Positions 49,246 through 58,496 of a stretch of 64,000 nucleotides of DNA are shown piece by piece. Source of the DNA: Erwinia sp. OLFS4 (lineage in GTDB: Bacteria > Pseudomonadota > Gammaproteobacteria > Enterobacterales > Enterobacteriaceae); contig NZ_MOMB01000002.1 in assembly GCF_002752165.1 (NCBI RefSeq), positions 62,001-126,000 of the forward strand. Direction: 5' to 3'. The translations under genes and the position numbers were made by a program. The first letter of the stretch is position 1, and every line of letters starts with the position of its first letter. The notes under the pieces were generated by a model, which saw only the letters and a list, made by a program, of their open reading frames with translations, had not been told where the DNA came from and ran no database searches.

Positions 49246-49941
49246 ATGCATTTTTTTGAACCTTTCAGAACCGATGTTAAAGACGGTGATTTAATTTATG
49301 GAGTGAGGGAAGAACGTAGTTTTTTGGTCAGGAAGAATAACCTTCATAATAGTCAATTTCCTTTTTATATAGATATGTATGCGGTAATGCCATATGAAGA
49401 AGAAATCCAGAATACTAAACCGACTAGTCAATTTATCCCTAAAGCACCCGATCAGGATGATTTCTCTGAAGTAATAAAACAGCATGAAAAATACAGCAGG
49501 ATTATTGAGGATGACTGTCCGTCTGCAATAAATGTCGCCAGGAAATGTAAGGGTGGGTTGTTGTGGATAACCGGAACCCAGTCTGACAGGCATATTCATT
49601 TTATATTAGATAGATTGAATATTAATCAGGTTGTTCATAAGAATCATGAGAGGGACTGGGAAAACAAACGATCTAAATCTATAACAGGTTGTGAATTAAG
49701 ATGGATTTATAGAAACAGGCATAATCCAAATGTCATAAATAAAGTTCAGTTCTGGAAACATCAGCGCCCAGTATGCCCTCCATGGGAAACTTCTGCTTCC
49801 CACGATACCCCCTTTCCATGGGTGATAGCTACTTTCTTGCGGCAGCAACGCCATAAGGTATGGAATGACTATCGACCAAAGTCACTTTATCCGAATAATA
49901 ATGATCGTAAAAATCGCAATGTCCGTTGTTCAATTTCATAG
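49246..49941 (+). CDS. Unrecognised protein, tandem paralogue A
   Basis: 231 residues, no signal peptide or membrane segment, rich in R, N, H and W. I do not recognise the family. It aligns without a gap to the next gene with about 55% identity by hand count. The best-conserved part is residues 96-180: NVARKCKGGLLW, DRHIHF, VVHKN, KSITG-x-ELRWIYRNRHN, QFW and VCPPW; a further block is PW-x-I-x-T-x-LRQ at 191-200. The ATG follows a GGGAG site inside a 14-nt block shared with paralogue B. Compared with B, the frame stops 17 codons early at a TAG. A secreted effector or toxin is one possibility, but nothing in the sequence proves it. Confidence 0.75.
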   Translation: MHFFEPFRTDVKDGDLIYGVREERSFLVRKNNLHNSQFPFYIDMYAVMPYEEEIQNTKPTSQFIPKAPDQDDFSEVIKQHEKYSRIIEDDCPSAINVARKCKGGLLWITGTQSDRHIHFILDRLNINQVVHKNHERDWENKRSKSITGCELRWIYRNRHNPNVINKVQFWKHQRPVCPPWETSASHDTPFPWVIATFLRQQRHKVWNDYRPKSLYPNNNDRKNRNVRCSIS

Positions 49942-50256
49942 CGCAGATGCGCTGATGAGTACGCTGACAGAACAATGTTTTCAGGCTGACTGAAGCCGTA
50001 ATCCTGTTCTCACTGACACCGGCCATTGTTTTTTGAGGGTAATGGGCATGCCGTCGGTCAGTCGAGTAGCTATAGTAGCTAATTTTGCAATATTCGCCTG
50101 ATGATCTTTCACGTGTTTTTATAAAAACGAAGTGAATAAGATAGTTGCAAAACAGGATAAGGCGCAAACAGCCAGATTATTCACTTAATCTTATAATATT
50201 ACGACTTAAAATTAATCTGACATCTCATCTGGTCAGAACAATGGGAGTAAAAGGCG
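49942..50256. other. Spacer between the tandem paralogues
   Basis: 315 bases. The first 110 are homologous to the sequence after paralogue B (for example 50027-50049 to 51038-51060, offset 1011), so the duplication covers more than the coding part. TATAAT at 50192-50197 may be the -10 of paralogue B. No gene. Confidence 0.45.
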
Positions 50257-51003
50257 ATGCCTTTTTTTGAACCTTTTAGAAGATATATTCAACCCGGTGA
50301 TCTTATTTATGGACTGCATGAGGAACGTACTATTTTTATTGGATGTAATGATATTCCTGAAAAGGTATTTCCGCTGTGTATAGACAGATACGCCGTAATG
50401 GCCTATGAAAAAAAACAGCAGCGTATTAATCCACATTCTCAATATCATCCTAAAGCACCAGACCAGCGTTTGTTTTTGAAAATGATAAAAAAACACCCGA
50501 AATATCGTTGTATTCGCAAAGCCAAATATCATAAGGATGTAAATGTTGCAAGGAAATGTAAAGGCGGATTGTTGTGGGTAACCAGCTTGCAGGCTGACAG
50601 GCATATCCACTTTCTCTTAGATGGATTAGATATTCATTCGGTTGTTCATAAAAATAATGTTCGGGACTCTAACGACAGACAATTTAAATCTATAACCGGT
50701 AGCGAGTTAAGATGGATTTACAGAAACAGACATAATGAAAATGTCAGAAATAAAATTCAGTTCTGGAGGGGATTCCAGGCCGTATGCCCACCATGGGCGG
50801 CATTTTCTTGCCGCGAAACGTTCTCTCCCTGGTCGATTGGCACTCATCTTCGGCAACAATGCCGTGAATTATGGAGTGACTATCAGCCAGGGTCACTTGA
50901 TCCGGTTAATAATGATTGTATAAATTGCAATATTCGTTGTGCCATTTTAGGGAATAGATGTCTTGTATGTATCGCAACAGATTCGCTTTTGCTGGCTGAC
51001 TGA
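50257..51003 (+). CDS. Unrecognised protein, tandem paralogue B
   Basis: 248 residues. It shares with paralogue A the N-terminal FFEPFR, GDLIYG and EER, a middle PKAPDQ, and the conserved core with KCKGGLLW, DRHIHF and ITG-x-ELRWIYRNRHN. The C-terminus continues past the point where A stops and contains a cysteine-rich run (CINCNIRC, then GNRCLVC). The start codon lies exactly 1011 bp after that of A, with the same CAATGGGAGTAAAA block before it. Since the two differ mainly outside the core, both have probably been under selection. No related domain comes to mind; a decisive HMM search could not be run. Confidence 0.8.
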   Translation: MPFFEPFRRYIQPGDLIYGLHEERTIFIGCNDIPEKVFPLCIDRYAVMAYEKKQQRINPHSQYHPKAPDQRLFLKMIKKHPKYRCIRKAKYHKDVNVARKCKGGLLWVTSLQADRHIHFLLDGLDIHSVVHKNNVRDSNDRQFKSITGSELRWIYRNRHNENVRNKIQFWRGFQAVCPPWAAFSCRETFSPWSIGTHLRQQCRELWSDYQPGSLDPVNNDCINCNIRCAILGNRCLVCIATDSLLLAD

Positions 51004-51535
51004 GGTCAGCTCAAGCCCTCGCTAGCATGGGCAAAAATGTCTTCTGAGGGCATTGACCATTCAGACAGCTGAGCGGAGGACTGAACGGCCTAAAAAGCGC
51101 CATGCTGATGGTGAAAAGCATCGCGCTTTTTCACTGACGCTGAGCGGTAAATAAATGCAGTCAGGCGCGTGGTTGTGCTGCGATTCTTCTTCGTTTCCTG
51201 TCGGGTAAGCGACAGTGTGAGCAGGACATTGCCCATCTTTATTTGCCGTCGCTATTACTAGTCTGGCGCACCAACGGCAGGTGACAGATGTGATACGCGG
51301 GTTTAAATAATCTATAGTTTGGTATAAATCTGTTCGTCAACACAGAGAGGGATTGACTGATATTTTTTATCGGCCGACGCCGGACGCTATGAATTCGGCT
51401 GTCAGATGAGTATGTATCTCATTGATATACAGGTGGCGTAATGGGGTGGATTGTGGTCTAATGACGCATAAATACTACGCCAGATAATTCCTCAAGTCCC
51501 TGATTTTAAACAACAAACCGGATTATTTATTATCA
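51004..51535. other. Intergenic region before accD
   Basis: 532 bases. The first 60 belong to the duplicated unit. An imperfect hairpin (GTGAAAAGC/GCGCTTTTTCAC, about 51111-51140) may end the island transcript. The rest has no gene; the accD promoter is presumably within the last 200 bases. Confidence 0.35.
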
Positions 51536-52438
51536 ATGAGCTGGATTGAACGAATACTCAGTAAAAGCACAACCCCGACGCGTAAAGCCAGTATCCCTGA
51601 AGGTGTCTGGACCAAATGTGATAGCTGTGGTCAGGTGCTTTACCGCGCCGAATTACAACGAAACCTGGAAGTTTGTCCCAAATGTGACCATCATATGCGT
51701 ATGCATGCACGTGAGCGGCTGCACAGCCTGTTAGATCGGGGAACGCTGCATGAACTGGGCAGTGAGCTGGAACCGAAAGATGTACTGAAGTTCCGCGACT
51801 CTAAAAAGTACAAAGATCGCCTGGCCGCAGCGCAAAAAGAAACGGAAGAAAAAGATGCGCTGATCGTCATGAAAGGTGAACTGTACGGTATGCCGGTGGT
51901 TGCCGCAGCGTTTGAATTTTCTTTTATGGGCGGCTCAATGGGGTCGGTGGTCGGCGCGCGTTTTGTCCGTGCGGTGGAACAAGCGCTTGAAGACAACAGT
52001 CCGTTGATTTGCTTTTCTGCTTCCGGCGGAGCACGTATGCAGGAAGCGCTGATGTCGCTGATGCAAATGGCGAAAACCAGCGCCGCGTTAGCAAAAATGC
52101 GCGAAAGAGGTTTGCCTTATATCTCGGTACTGACCGATCCGACAATGGGTGGGGTCTCTGCCAGCTTCGCTATGCTTGGCGATCTTAATGTCGCCGAACC
52201 TAAAGCGTTGATTGGTTTTGCCGGTCCGCGGGTCATTGAACAGACAGTACGCGAGAAATTACCTGCCGGTTTTCAGCGCAGTGAGTTTTTAATTGAGAAA
52301 GGGGCGATTGATATGATTATTCGCCGCCCGGTCCTGCGTTTCACACTGGCGAAAATACTGGCAAAAATGATGAATCTGCCAGAACCGGAAGAAACGTCAT
52401 TTCAGGCAGACAGTGCCATTGAGCGCCATGAAGCCTGA
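51536..52438 (+). CDS. accD: Acetyl-CoA carboxylase carboxyltransferase beta subunit AccD
   Basis: 300 residues (E. coli 304). The zinc ribbon has C28, C31, C47 and C50 (CDSC and CPKC), followed by the carboxyltransferase fold with [17 protein letters not shown] and [16 protein letters not shown]. With AccA it transfers CO2 from carboxybiotin to acetyl-CoA, the first step of fatty acid synthesis. It is followed by folC as in E. coli. Confidence 0.97.
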   Translation: MSWIERILSKSTTPTRKASIPEGVWTKCDSCGQVLYRAELQRNLEVCPKCDHHMRMHARERLHSLLDRGTLHELGSELEPKDVLKFRDSKKYKDRLAAAQKETEEKDALIVMKGELYGMPVVAAAFEFSFMGGSMGSVVGARFVRAVEQALEDNSPLICFSASGGARMQEALMSLMQMAKTSAALAKMRERGLPYISVLTDPTMGGVSASFAMLGDLNVAEPKALIGFAGPRVIEQTVREKLPAGFQRSEFLIEKGAIDMIIRRPVLRFTLAKILAKMMNLPEPEETSFQADSAIERHEA

Positions 52439-52494
52439 TCGATAACCGGGAGGCGCTTCCTCCCGTCATCTATCGTCACTAACTAACGGTATCC

Positions 52495-53763
52495 ATGGAC
52501 AATCTTCAAACACCTGAAGCCACGTCGCCCCTTGCGACGTGGCTTTATTATCTGGAAAATCTGCATAGTCAGACAATTGAACTGGGTCTGACCCGGGTGC
52601 GACAGGTTGCTGTGGCGCTCGATCTGCTTAAACCGGCGCCATTTGTTTTTACCGTAGCGGGCACTAACGGTAAAGGGACGACCTGCCGCACGCTGGAAAC
52701 GCTGTTACTGGCCGCAGGATTCCGGGTTGGCGTTTACAGTTCACCCCATCTGGTGCGCTATAATGAACGGGTGCGCATTCAGGGGCACGAACTTGCAGAT
52801 CCGGCGCACACGGAGGCCTTTGCTGCGATTGAGAAAGGTCGCGCTGCAACATCATTAAGCTATTTTGAATACGGTACGCTGGCGGCGCTATGGTTATTCC
52901 GTCAGGCTATGCTTGACGTGGTGATTCTTGAGGTCGGACTCGGTGGCCGTTTAGATGCTACTAATATTATTGATGCCGATGTTGCGGTGATTACCAGTAT
53001 TGCGCTTGACCACACCGACTGGCTTGGCCCTGACCGTGAAAGCATCGGCCGGGAAAAAGCCGGTATTTTTCGTGCCGGCAAACCCGCGGTGGTGGGGGAG
53101 CCGGATATGCCTGACAGCATAGCCACAGTGGCACAAGAGAAGGGCGCTCAGCTGCTGTGTCGTGACCGGGACTGGTGGTTACAGCAGAATGATAATAGCT
53201 GGACATTTTGCCATAACGGCGCGGTACTTGATGGGTTACCACTGCCACAGATACCGCTGGCAAATGCCGCTACGGCCCTGGCAGCCCTGGCAACCTCAGG
53301 ACTGATGGTCAGTGAAGCGGTTATTCGCAGTCATATCGCAAGCGTGGTATTGACAGGCCGCTTTCAGACAGTGCAGTGGTCACCCAGAGTTATCCTTGAC
53401 GTGGCACATAATCCACATGCTGCCCGCTACCTTGCCGGCCAGATAGCCCGGATTATGCCACGGGGGAAAGTGCATGCCGTGGTCGGGATGTTACAGGATA
53501 AAGATATTGCCGGTACGCTGGCCGCGCTGGCCGAGGTGGTTGATGACTGGTATTGCGCCCCGCTGCCGGGACCACGTGGTGCCAGTGCGCAGCAACTGAC
53601 GCTGCATCTGCCACAGGCAAAAAATTATGATTCAGTTACCATTGCCTGGCGACAGGCGATGACGCAGGCCTCGGAACACGATATTGTGCTGGTTTGTGGC
53701 TCGTTTCACACCGTAGCTGATGTACTGGAAACAATGGAAACGGAGAAGGGTCGTGGCCAGTAA
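52495..53763 (+). CDS. folC: Dihydrofolate/folylpolyglutamate synthase FolC
   Basis: 422 residues, E. coli length. ATP-binding loop GTNGKGTT at 56-63, the Mur-ligase-like Glu in LEVGLGGRLDATNI, and the C-terminal VAHNPHA domain. Adds glutamate to dihydropteroate and to folates. Its 3' end overlaps dedD by 11 nt. Confidence 0.96.
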   Translation: MDNLQTPEATSPLATWLYYLENLHSQTIELGLTRVRQVAVALDLLKPAPFVFTVAGTNGKGTTCRTLETLLLAAGFRVGVYSSPHLVRYNERVRIQGHELADPAHTEAFAAIEKGRAATSLSYFEYGTLAALWLFRQAMLDVVILEVGLGGRLDATNIIDADVAVITSIALDHTDWLGPDRESIGREKAGIFRAGKPAVVGEPDMPDSIATVAQEKGAQLLCRDRDWWLQQNDNSWTFCHNGAVLDGLPLPQIPLANAATALAALATSGLMVSEAVIRSHIASVVLTGRFQTVQWSPRVILDVAHNPHAARYLAGQIARIMPRGKVHAVVGMLQDKDIAGTLAALAEVVDDWYCAPLPGPRGASAQQLTLHLPQAKNYDSVTIAWRQAMTQASEHDIVLVCGSFHTVADVLETMETEKGRGQ

Positions 53764-54460
53764 GTTTCAGAATCGCCTGGTGGGGACGGTAATAATTGTG
53801 GCGCTTGGTGTCATTATTCTTCCGGGTCTGCTGGACGGTAAAAAAAAGCATTATAAAGAAGAATTTGCTGCCATCCCGCTGGTTCCAAAACCCGGTGACC
53901 AGCAGGATACGGATATGGTACCGCCGGTAACCCAGTCATTACCGGCCCAGCCGCCGGAAGGTGCAGGGGCTGCGGCTTCAGCGAACAGCGGCGTGGCCGC
54001 TCGCGGCGACAATCCTGCCAGCAGTGCCCCTGAGCAGACGGACCGGCCGGCGGTTGTCACACCACCGCCGCTAAAACCGGCCTTGCCGAAACCGCTTCCA
54101 GCGAAACCGGCTGCGCCTGAAGCGATTGAAAAACCGCCGGCCAGACCGGAGCACCCGGCGCCGCCAAAATCAAGGCCGGCTCCTGCGCCCGCACCGCAGA
54201 CAGAAAAAGTGCCTGTCGGTCAGGCCTGGGTGGTACAGCTCGGTGCGCTGAAAAATGCCGCCCGGGTAAATGAAATCGTCGCCCGGCTGCGCTTATCAGG
54301 TTACCGGGCTTATACGGTTCCTGCCACACCGGTGCAGGGACAAATTACCCGCATCTACGTCGGACCAGATGCCTCGAAAGCCAAAATGCAGTCTGCAGTG
54401 GGTGAACTGAAAGCGCTAAGCGGCTTGGGGGGCGTGGTTAAACCTTATAGCGTGCGTTAG
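53753..54460 (+). CDS. dedD: Cell division protein DedD (SPOR domain)
   Basis: 235 residues: a short cytoplasmic N-terminus, one membrane helix (LVGTVIIVALGVIILPGLL, about 8-26), a long Pro/Ala/Lys-rich periplasmic linker and a C-terminal SPOR domain (about 160-235; AWVVQLGALKNAARVNEIVARL) that binds denuded septal peptidoglycan. The start is GTG at 53753, giving the ASKFQNRLVGT N-terminus of E. coli DedD. Confidence 0.94.
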   Translation: MASKFQNRLVGTVIIVALGVIILPGLLDGKKKHYKEEFAAIPLVPKPGDQQDTDMVPPVTQSLPAQPPEGAGAAASANSGVAARGDNPASSAPEQTDRPAVVTPPPLKPALPKPLPAKPAAPEAIEKPPARPEHPAPPKSRPAPAPAPQTEKVPVGQAWVVQLGALKNAARVNEIVARLRLSGYRAYTVPATPVQGQITRIYVGPDASKAKMQSAVGELKALSGLGGVVKPYSVR

Positions 54461-54606
54461 AGGGTTGCAGCGGTTCAGCCTCCGTAAATGTGGCTGAATC
54501 GTTGTGTTTTGCGTCATTTTTCCGGCGTGAATCTATGTTGATTTATGGTAAATTAACCCATTATCTACACGGCAGGTTTTTCTTTCCCGCCAGACGGCAA
54601 AACCCT

Positions 54607-54622
54607 ACGCAAACGTTTTCTT
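54607..54622. promoter_or_regulatory. PurR operator of cvpA-purF
   Basis: ACGCAAACGTTTTCTT matches the PurR consensus ACGCAAACGTTTGCGT in 13 of 16 positions, and as I recall is the sequence of the E. coli cvpA-purF operator. It lies 57 nt before the cvpA ATG. Confidence 0.85.
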
Positions 54623-54678
54623 TTTCTGTTAGAATGCGCCCCGAACTGGATGCAGGGGCCTTGTCGCTGGAATAGTTC

Positions 54679-55164
54679 ATGATCTGGATTGATTACGCCA
54701 TCATTGGCATTATTAGTTTTTCGGCACTGGTTAGCCTGATTCGCGGGTTTGTTCGCGAGGCGTTGTCACTGGTAACCTGGGGCTGTGCGTTTTTTGTCGC
54801 CAGTCATTACTATCCTTACCTTGCGGTCTGGTTTACCGGCTTTGACGATCAGCTGGTTCGTAATGGTATCGCCATTGCCGTACTGTTTATTGCGACGCTG
54901 GTGGTCGGTGCGATTGTCAACTATGTTATTGGATCGCTGGTTGAGAAAACCGGGTTGTCAGGTACCGATCGCGTGCTGGGGGTCTGTTTCGGGGCGCTAC
55001 GTGGCGTGCTGATCGTGGCGGCAATTTTATTTTTCCTCGATACGTTTACCGGGTTTTCAAAAAGTCCTGACTGGCAGCAGTCCCAGCTTATCCCGGAGTT
55101 CAGTTCCATCATCAGGTGGTTCTTTGACTATCTGAAAAGCACGTCGAGTTTTATGCCGCGGTAA
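54679..55164 (+). CDS. cvpA: Colicin V production/membrane protein CvpA
   Basis: 161 residues with four membrane helices. The conserved segments [13 protein letters not shown] and [18 protein letters not shown] match E. coli CvpA, an inner-membrane protein needed for colicin V export and envelope stress tolerance. First gene of the PurR-controlled cvpA-purF operon, 35 nt upstream of purF. Confidence 0.94.
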   Translation: MIWIDYAIIGIISFSALVSLIRGFVREALSLVTWGCAFFVASHYYPYLAVWFTGFDDQLVRNGIAIAVLFIATLVVGAIVNYVIGSLVEKTGLSGTDRVLGVCFGALRGVLIVAAILFFLDTFTGFSKSPDWQQSQLIPEFSSIIRWFFDYLKSTSSFMPR

Positions 55165-55199
55165 TTGCGCCGTGGCAGCGGCTATGAGGAAATTACAGC

Positions 55200-56714
55200 A
55201 TGTGCGGTATTGTCGGGATCGCCGGTTTCATGCCGGTAAATCAGTCAATTTATGACGCGTTAACGGTGCTGCAGCACCGTGGCCAGGATGCCGCAGGCAT
55301 TGTGACTATTGATGCCACTCACTGTTTCAGACTGCGTAAAGCTAACGGTCTGGTGAATGATGTGTTTGAGGCACGTCATATGCAGCGTTTGCAGGGAAAT
55401 ATGGGGATTGGCCACGTACGTTATCCCACGGCCGGCAGTTCCAGTGCATCTGAAGCACAGCCTTTTTATGTCAATTCACCTTACGGTATTACTCTGGCGC
55501 ATAACGGTAACCTGACCAATGCCCATCAGCTGCGCAGCTATCTGTTTGAAAGCGGCCGCCGCCATGTCAATACCACCTCCGATTCGGAAATCCTGTTAAA
55601 TATCTTTGCCGAAGAGCTGGATCGTTTTCAGCATCCGCTGGCGGCAGACGATATTTTTGCCGCTATTGCGGCCGTGCATGGCAAAGTCCGTGGTGCTTAT
55701 GCCTGCGTTGCCATGATAATCGGACACGGTCTGGTGGCTTTTCGCGATCCCAACGGTATCCGCCCGTTGGTACTGGGCCGCCGGTCACTAAACGATGGCC
55801 GTACTGAATATATGGTTGCGTCTGAAAGCGTCGCCCTTGATACCCTCGGTTTTGAATTTTTGCGCGATGTGGCGCCGGGTGAGGCGGTTTATATTACCGA
55901 AAAAGGCCAGCTGTTTACCCGGCAGTGCGCGGAGAATACGCGTAGTAATCCTTGCCTGTTTGAATATGTTTATTTCGCCCGGCCGGATTCATTTATTGAT
56001 AAAATATCGGTATACAGTGCCCGGGTGCGCATGGGGACCAAGCTCGGGGAAAAAATTGCCCGCGAGTGGGAAGACCTGGATATTGATGTGGTTATTCCGA
56101 TTCCGGAAACCTCAACGGACGTTGCGCTGGAAATTGCACGTATTCTCGACAAACCCTACCGGCAAGGATTTGTGAAAAATCGCTATGTCGGACGGACGTT
56201 TATCATGCCGGGCCAGCAGATGCGCCGCAGCGCGGTGCGCCGCAAGCTGAATGCCAATCGCGCAGAGTTTCGCGACAAAAATGTGTTGCTGGTGGACGAC
56301 TCAATTGTACGCGGCACCACGTCAGAACAGATTATTGAAATGGCGCGTGAAGCCGGAGCGAAAAAGGTTTATCTGGCTTCTGCCGCACCGGAAATTCGCT
56401 TTCCAAATGTCTATGGTATTGACATGCCGAGTGCGACTGAACTGATTGCGCACGGCCGTGAAGTGGAAGAAATCCGGCAACTGATTAAAGCGGATGCGTT
56501 GATTTTTCAGGATCTCAACGATTTGATTGAAGCCGTACGTGAAGAGAATCCGGACATTACACAGTTTGAATGCTCGGTGTTTAACGGCGTCTATGTCACT
56601 CAGGATGTCGACCAGCGTTATCTGGAATATCTCCAGTCATTGCGTAATGATGATGCCAAGGCACTGGCGCGGCAAAACGAAGTGGAAAGCCTTGAGATGC
56701 ATAACGAAGGGTAA
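55200..56714 (+). CDS. purF: Amidophosphoribosyltransferase PurF
   Basis: First committed step of purine synthesis. 504 residues (E. coli 505). After Met removal the N-terminal Cys (MCGIVGIAG) is the glutaminase nucleophile; the PRPP loop is [14 protein letters not shown] from residue 362. [10 protein letters not shown] and [11 protein letters not shown] are present. It ends at an intrinsic terminator before ubiX. Confidence 0.98.
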   Translation: MCGIVGIAGFMPVNQSIYDALTVLQHRGQDAAGIVTIDATHCFRLRKANGLVNDVFEARHMQRLQGNMGIGHVRYPTAGSSSASEAQPFYVNSPYGITLAHNGNLTNAHQLRSYLFESGRRHVNTTSDSEILLNIFAEELDRFQHPLAADDIFAAIAAVHGKVRGAYACVAMIIGHGLVAFRDPNGIRPLVLGRRSLNDGRTEYMVASESVALDTLGFEFLRDVAPGEAVYITEKGQLFTRQCAENTRSNPCLFEYVYFARPDSFIDKISVYSARVRMGTKLGEKIAREWEDLDIDVVIPIPETSTDVALEIARILDKPYRQGFVKNRYVGRTFIMPGQQMRRSAVRRKLNANRAEFRDKNVLLVDDSIVRGTTSEQIIEMAREAGAKKVYLASAAPEIRFPNVYGIDMPSATELIAHGREVEEIRQLIKADALIFQDLNDLIEAVREENPDITQFECSVFNGVYVTQDVDQRYLEYLQSLRNDDAKALARQNEVESLEMHNEG

Positions 56715-56748
56715 TTTTGCCGCTCAATGTTTTCAAATCAGCTACAAT

Positions 56749-56779
56749 GGGCCGGGAGCGATTCCGGCCCTTTTGTTTT
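56749..56779 (+). terminator. purF intrinsic terminator
   Basis: Stem GGGCCGG/CCGGCCC with an 8-nt loop, then TTTTGTTTT; it lies 11 nt upstream of the ubiX ATG. Confidence 0.8.
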
Positions 56780-56790
56780 AAGGATAGACA

Positions 56791-57372
56791 ATGAAGCGAC
56801 TGATAATAGGTATCTCAGGTGCCAGTGGTGCCCTTTACGGCGTCAGAATGCTGCAAATATTGCAGCAGGTTGACGGCGTAGAGACGCATCTGGTCATGAG
56901 TCAGGCCGCGCGTCAGACCCTGGCGCTGGAAACCGATTTCAGTTTGCGTGACCTGCATGCCCTGGCCGATGTTGTGCACGATGGGCGCAACATTGCCGCC
57001 AGCATCTCTTCCGGTTCTTTTAAAACCCTGGGAATGATTATCCTGCCCTGTTCGATTAAAACCCTTTCCGGCATTGTGCACGGTTATACCGATAATTTGC
57101 TTACCCGCGCGGCTGACGTAGTGTTAAAAGAGCGCCGGCGTCTGGTGCTTTGCGTGCGGGAAACCCCGTTGCATCTTGGCCATCTGCGGATGATGACGGC
57201 CGCGGCGGAAATGGGCGCGGTGGTGATGCCACCGGTACCGGCGTTTTATCACCGGCCTGCTGGCGTAATGGATATTGTTGATCAGACGATAAACCGGGTG
57301 ATCGATCAGTTTGATATTACGCTGCCAGAAGATTTATTTACGCGCTGGCAAGGGGCAAACCCGGCACCGTAA
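56791..57372 (+). CDS. ubiX: Flavin prenyltransferase UbiX
   Basis: 193 residues. Makes prenylated FMN for the UbiD decarboxylase in ubiquinone synthesis. The flavoprotein motif GISGASGALYGVRML spans 7-21; SSGSFKTLGMIILPCSIKTLSGI and the C-terminal RETPLHLGHLRMM with ERRR are present. Position between purF and the his transport genes is as in E. coli. Confidence 0.96.
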   Translation: MKRLIIGISGASGALYGVRMLQILQQVDGVETHLVMSQAARQTLALETDFSLRDLHALADVVHDGRNIAASISSGSFKTLGMIILPCSIKTLSGIVHGYTDNLLTRAADVVLKERRRLVLCVRETPLHLGHLRMMTAAAEMGAVVMPPVPAFYHRPAGVMDIVDQTINRVIDQFDITLPEDLFTRWQGANPAP

Positions 57373-57373
57373 C

Positions 57374-57388
57374 GCACCATTTTGGTGC
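57374..57388. promoter_or_regulatory. Candidate NtrC site upstream of hisJ
   Basis: GCACC-ATTTT-GGTGC, directly after the ubiX stop. The 17-bp context differs from the NtrC site of the glnA enhancer (TGCACTAAAATGGTGCA as remembered) at 3 positions when read on the other strand. A further TGCACC half-site lies near 57424. It may double as an RNA hairpin. Confidence 0.5.
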
Positions 57389-57551
57389 CGGGCAGGGTGC
57401 TGAATCGCATTTTCTGCATTGGATGCACCAGAACGCAACATTCTTACCGCTTCCTGCGGACAAACCTGTTATATATTTTGCGCAAGCTCTGAAGCAGTGT
57501 TCACTGTATTGGCTACTGTCGCGTTAACAAAATTTAGCGTTGCGGTATTTG

Positions 57552-57567
57552 TGGCATGAAAACTGCT
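57552..57567 (+). promoter_or_regulatory. Candidate sigma-54 promoter of the hisJQMP operon
   Basis: TGGCATGAAAACTGCT has the invariant GG-N10-GC of sigma-54 promoters and most of TGGCAC-N5-TTGC. It lies 59 nt before hisJ and about 165 nt after the NtrC-like site, normal enhancer spacing. Confidence 0.55.
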
Positions 57568-57625
57568 AAATATCAGGCAAGCACAACATACAGATAATAA
57601 AAATCATTTCATCCGAGGGTTAACT

Positions 57626-58408
57626 ATGAAAAAGCAGCTCCTGGCGCTTTCTTTACTTCTGGCTGTCGCCAGTGTTGGCAACGCGCTGGCCGCAGTGCCC
57701 AAGACACTGCGTATTGGTACCGACCCCACTTATGCACCCTTTGAATCAAAAAATGCCCAGGGTCAATTAGTCGGGTTTGATATCGATCTGGCGAATGAGA
57801 TTTGTAAACGCATCGAGGCAAAGTGTACTTTTGTGGAAAGTGACTTTGACGCGTTAATTCCTTCTTTAAAGGCAAAGAAAATCGACGCCATCATCTCTTC
57901 TTTGTCGATCACCGCGAAACGTCAGGAAGAAATTGCCTTTTCCGATAAGCTGTATGCTGCAAACGCACGCCTGATAGCACCGAAAGGCTCATCCATTCAG
58001 CCGACGCTGGCGTCGCTGAAGGGGAAAAATATCGGTTTGTTGCAGGGTACCACCCAGGAAACTTATGCTAATCAGTACTGGCGTCCCCAGGGCGTCACTA
58101 TTACCCCTTATGCCAATCAGGATCTGGTCTATCAGGATCTGACGGCTGGTCGTATTGATGCGGCGTTCCAGGACGAAGTAGCGGCCAGCGAAGGTTTCCT
58201 TAAGCAGCCGATGGGTAAAGCCTATGCCTTTGCCGGCCCGGCGGTCAAAGACGATAAAATTTTTGGCGTGGGTACCGGCATGGGGCTGCCAAAAGAGAGC
58301 ACCGATCTGAAAGCAGCGATTGATAAGGCGTTTGCCGCCATGCGTAAAGACGGCACTTACGATAAGCTGGCGAAAAAGTATTTTGATTTTAACGTGTACG
58401 GCGAGTAA
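57626..58408 (+). CDS. hisJ: Periplasmic histidine/lysine/arginine/ornithine-binding protein
   Basis: 260 residues with a 22-residue signal peptide (ending NALA). The class 3 solute-binding fold starts [34 protein letters not shown], and ligand-contact segments SSLSIT and [10 protein letters not shown] are present. E. coli has two adjacent genes, argT and hisJ; here only one exists, and it shares features of both ([19 protein letters not shown] as ArgT, VGTGMGL as HisJ). It probably serves both substrate groups. Confidence 0.9.
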   Translation: MKKQLLALSLLLAVASVGNALAAVPKTLRIGTDPTYAPFESKNAQGQLVGFDIDLANEICKRIEAKCTFVESDFDALIPSLKAKKIDAIISSLSITAKRQEEIAFSDKLYAANARLIAPKGSSIQPTLASLKGKNIGLLQGTTQETYANQYWRPQGVTITPYANQDLVYQDLTAGRIDAAFQDEVAASEGFLKQPMGKAYAFAGPAVKDDKIFGVGTGMGLPKESTDLKAAIDKAFAAMRKDGTYDKLAKKYFDFNVYGE

Positions 58409-58422
58409 GTAACACTGTCATA

Positions 58423-58447
58423 AGGGCCCCGCTCAGGGGCTCTGTTT
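58423..58447 (+). terminator. Intercistronic hairpin between hisJ and hisQ
   Basis: AGGGCCCC-GCTCA-GGGGCTCT followed by GTTTTG. It probably causes partial termination or protects hisJ mRNA, so the binding protein is made in excess over the membrane complex. Confidence 0.55.
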
Positions 58448-58496
58448 TGCTGCCTGAGCAGAACGCGGGAAAGATCGGAGAAGACAGGATTACTCT

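Larger units (their letters stand above)
49228..51060 (+). repeat. Tandem duplication, unit length 1011 bp
   Basis: Matching marks lie at a constant offset of 1011: ribosome-binding block (49228/50239), start codons (49246/50257), the TAG of A opposite GGG in B (49939/50950) and the downstream block (50027/51038). The copies have diverged to about 55% protein identity, so the event is old, and no net insertion or deletion has accumulated. Confidence 0.8.

Noticed and set aside
48703-50256. Possible HrpL-dependent (type III secretion) promoters for the tandem genes
   Set aside because: I looked for GGAAC-N16-CCAC and found no acceptable match; there is therefore no sequence support for a type III effector role.
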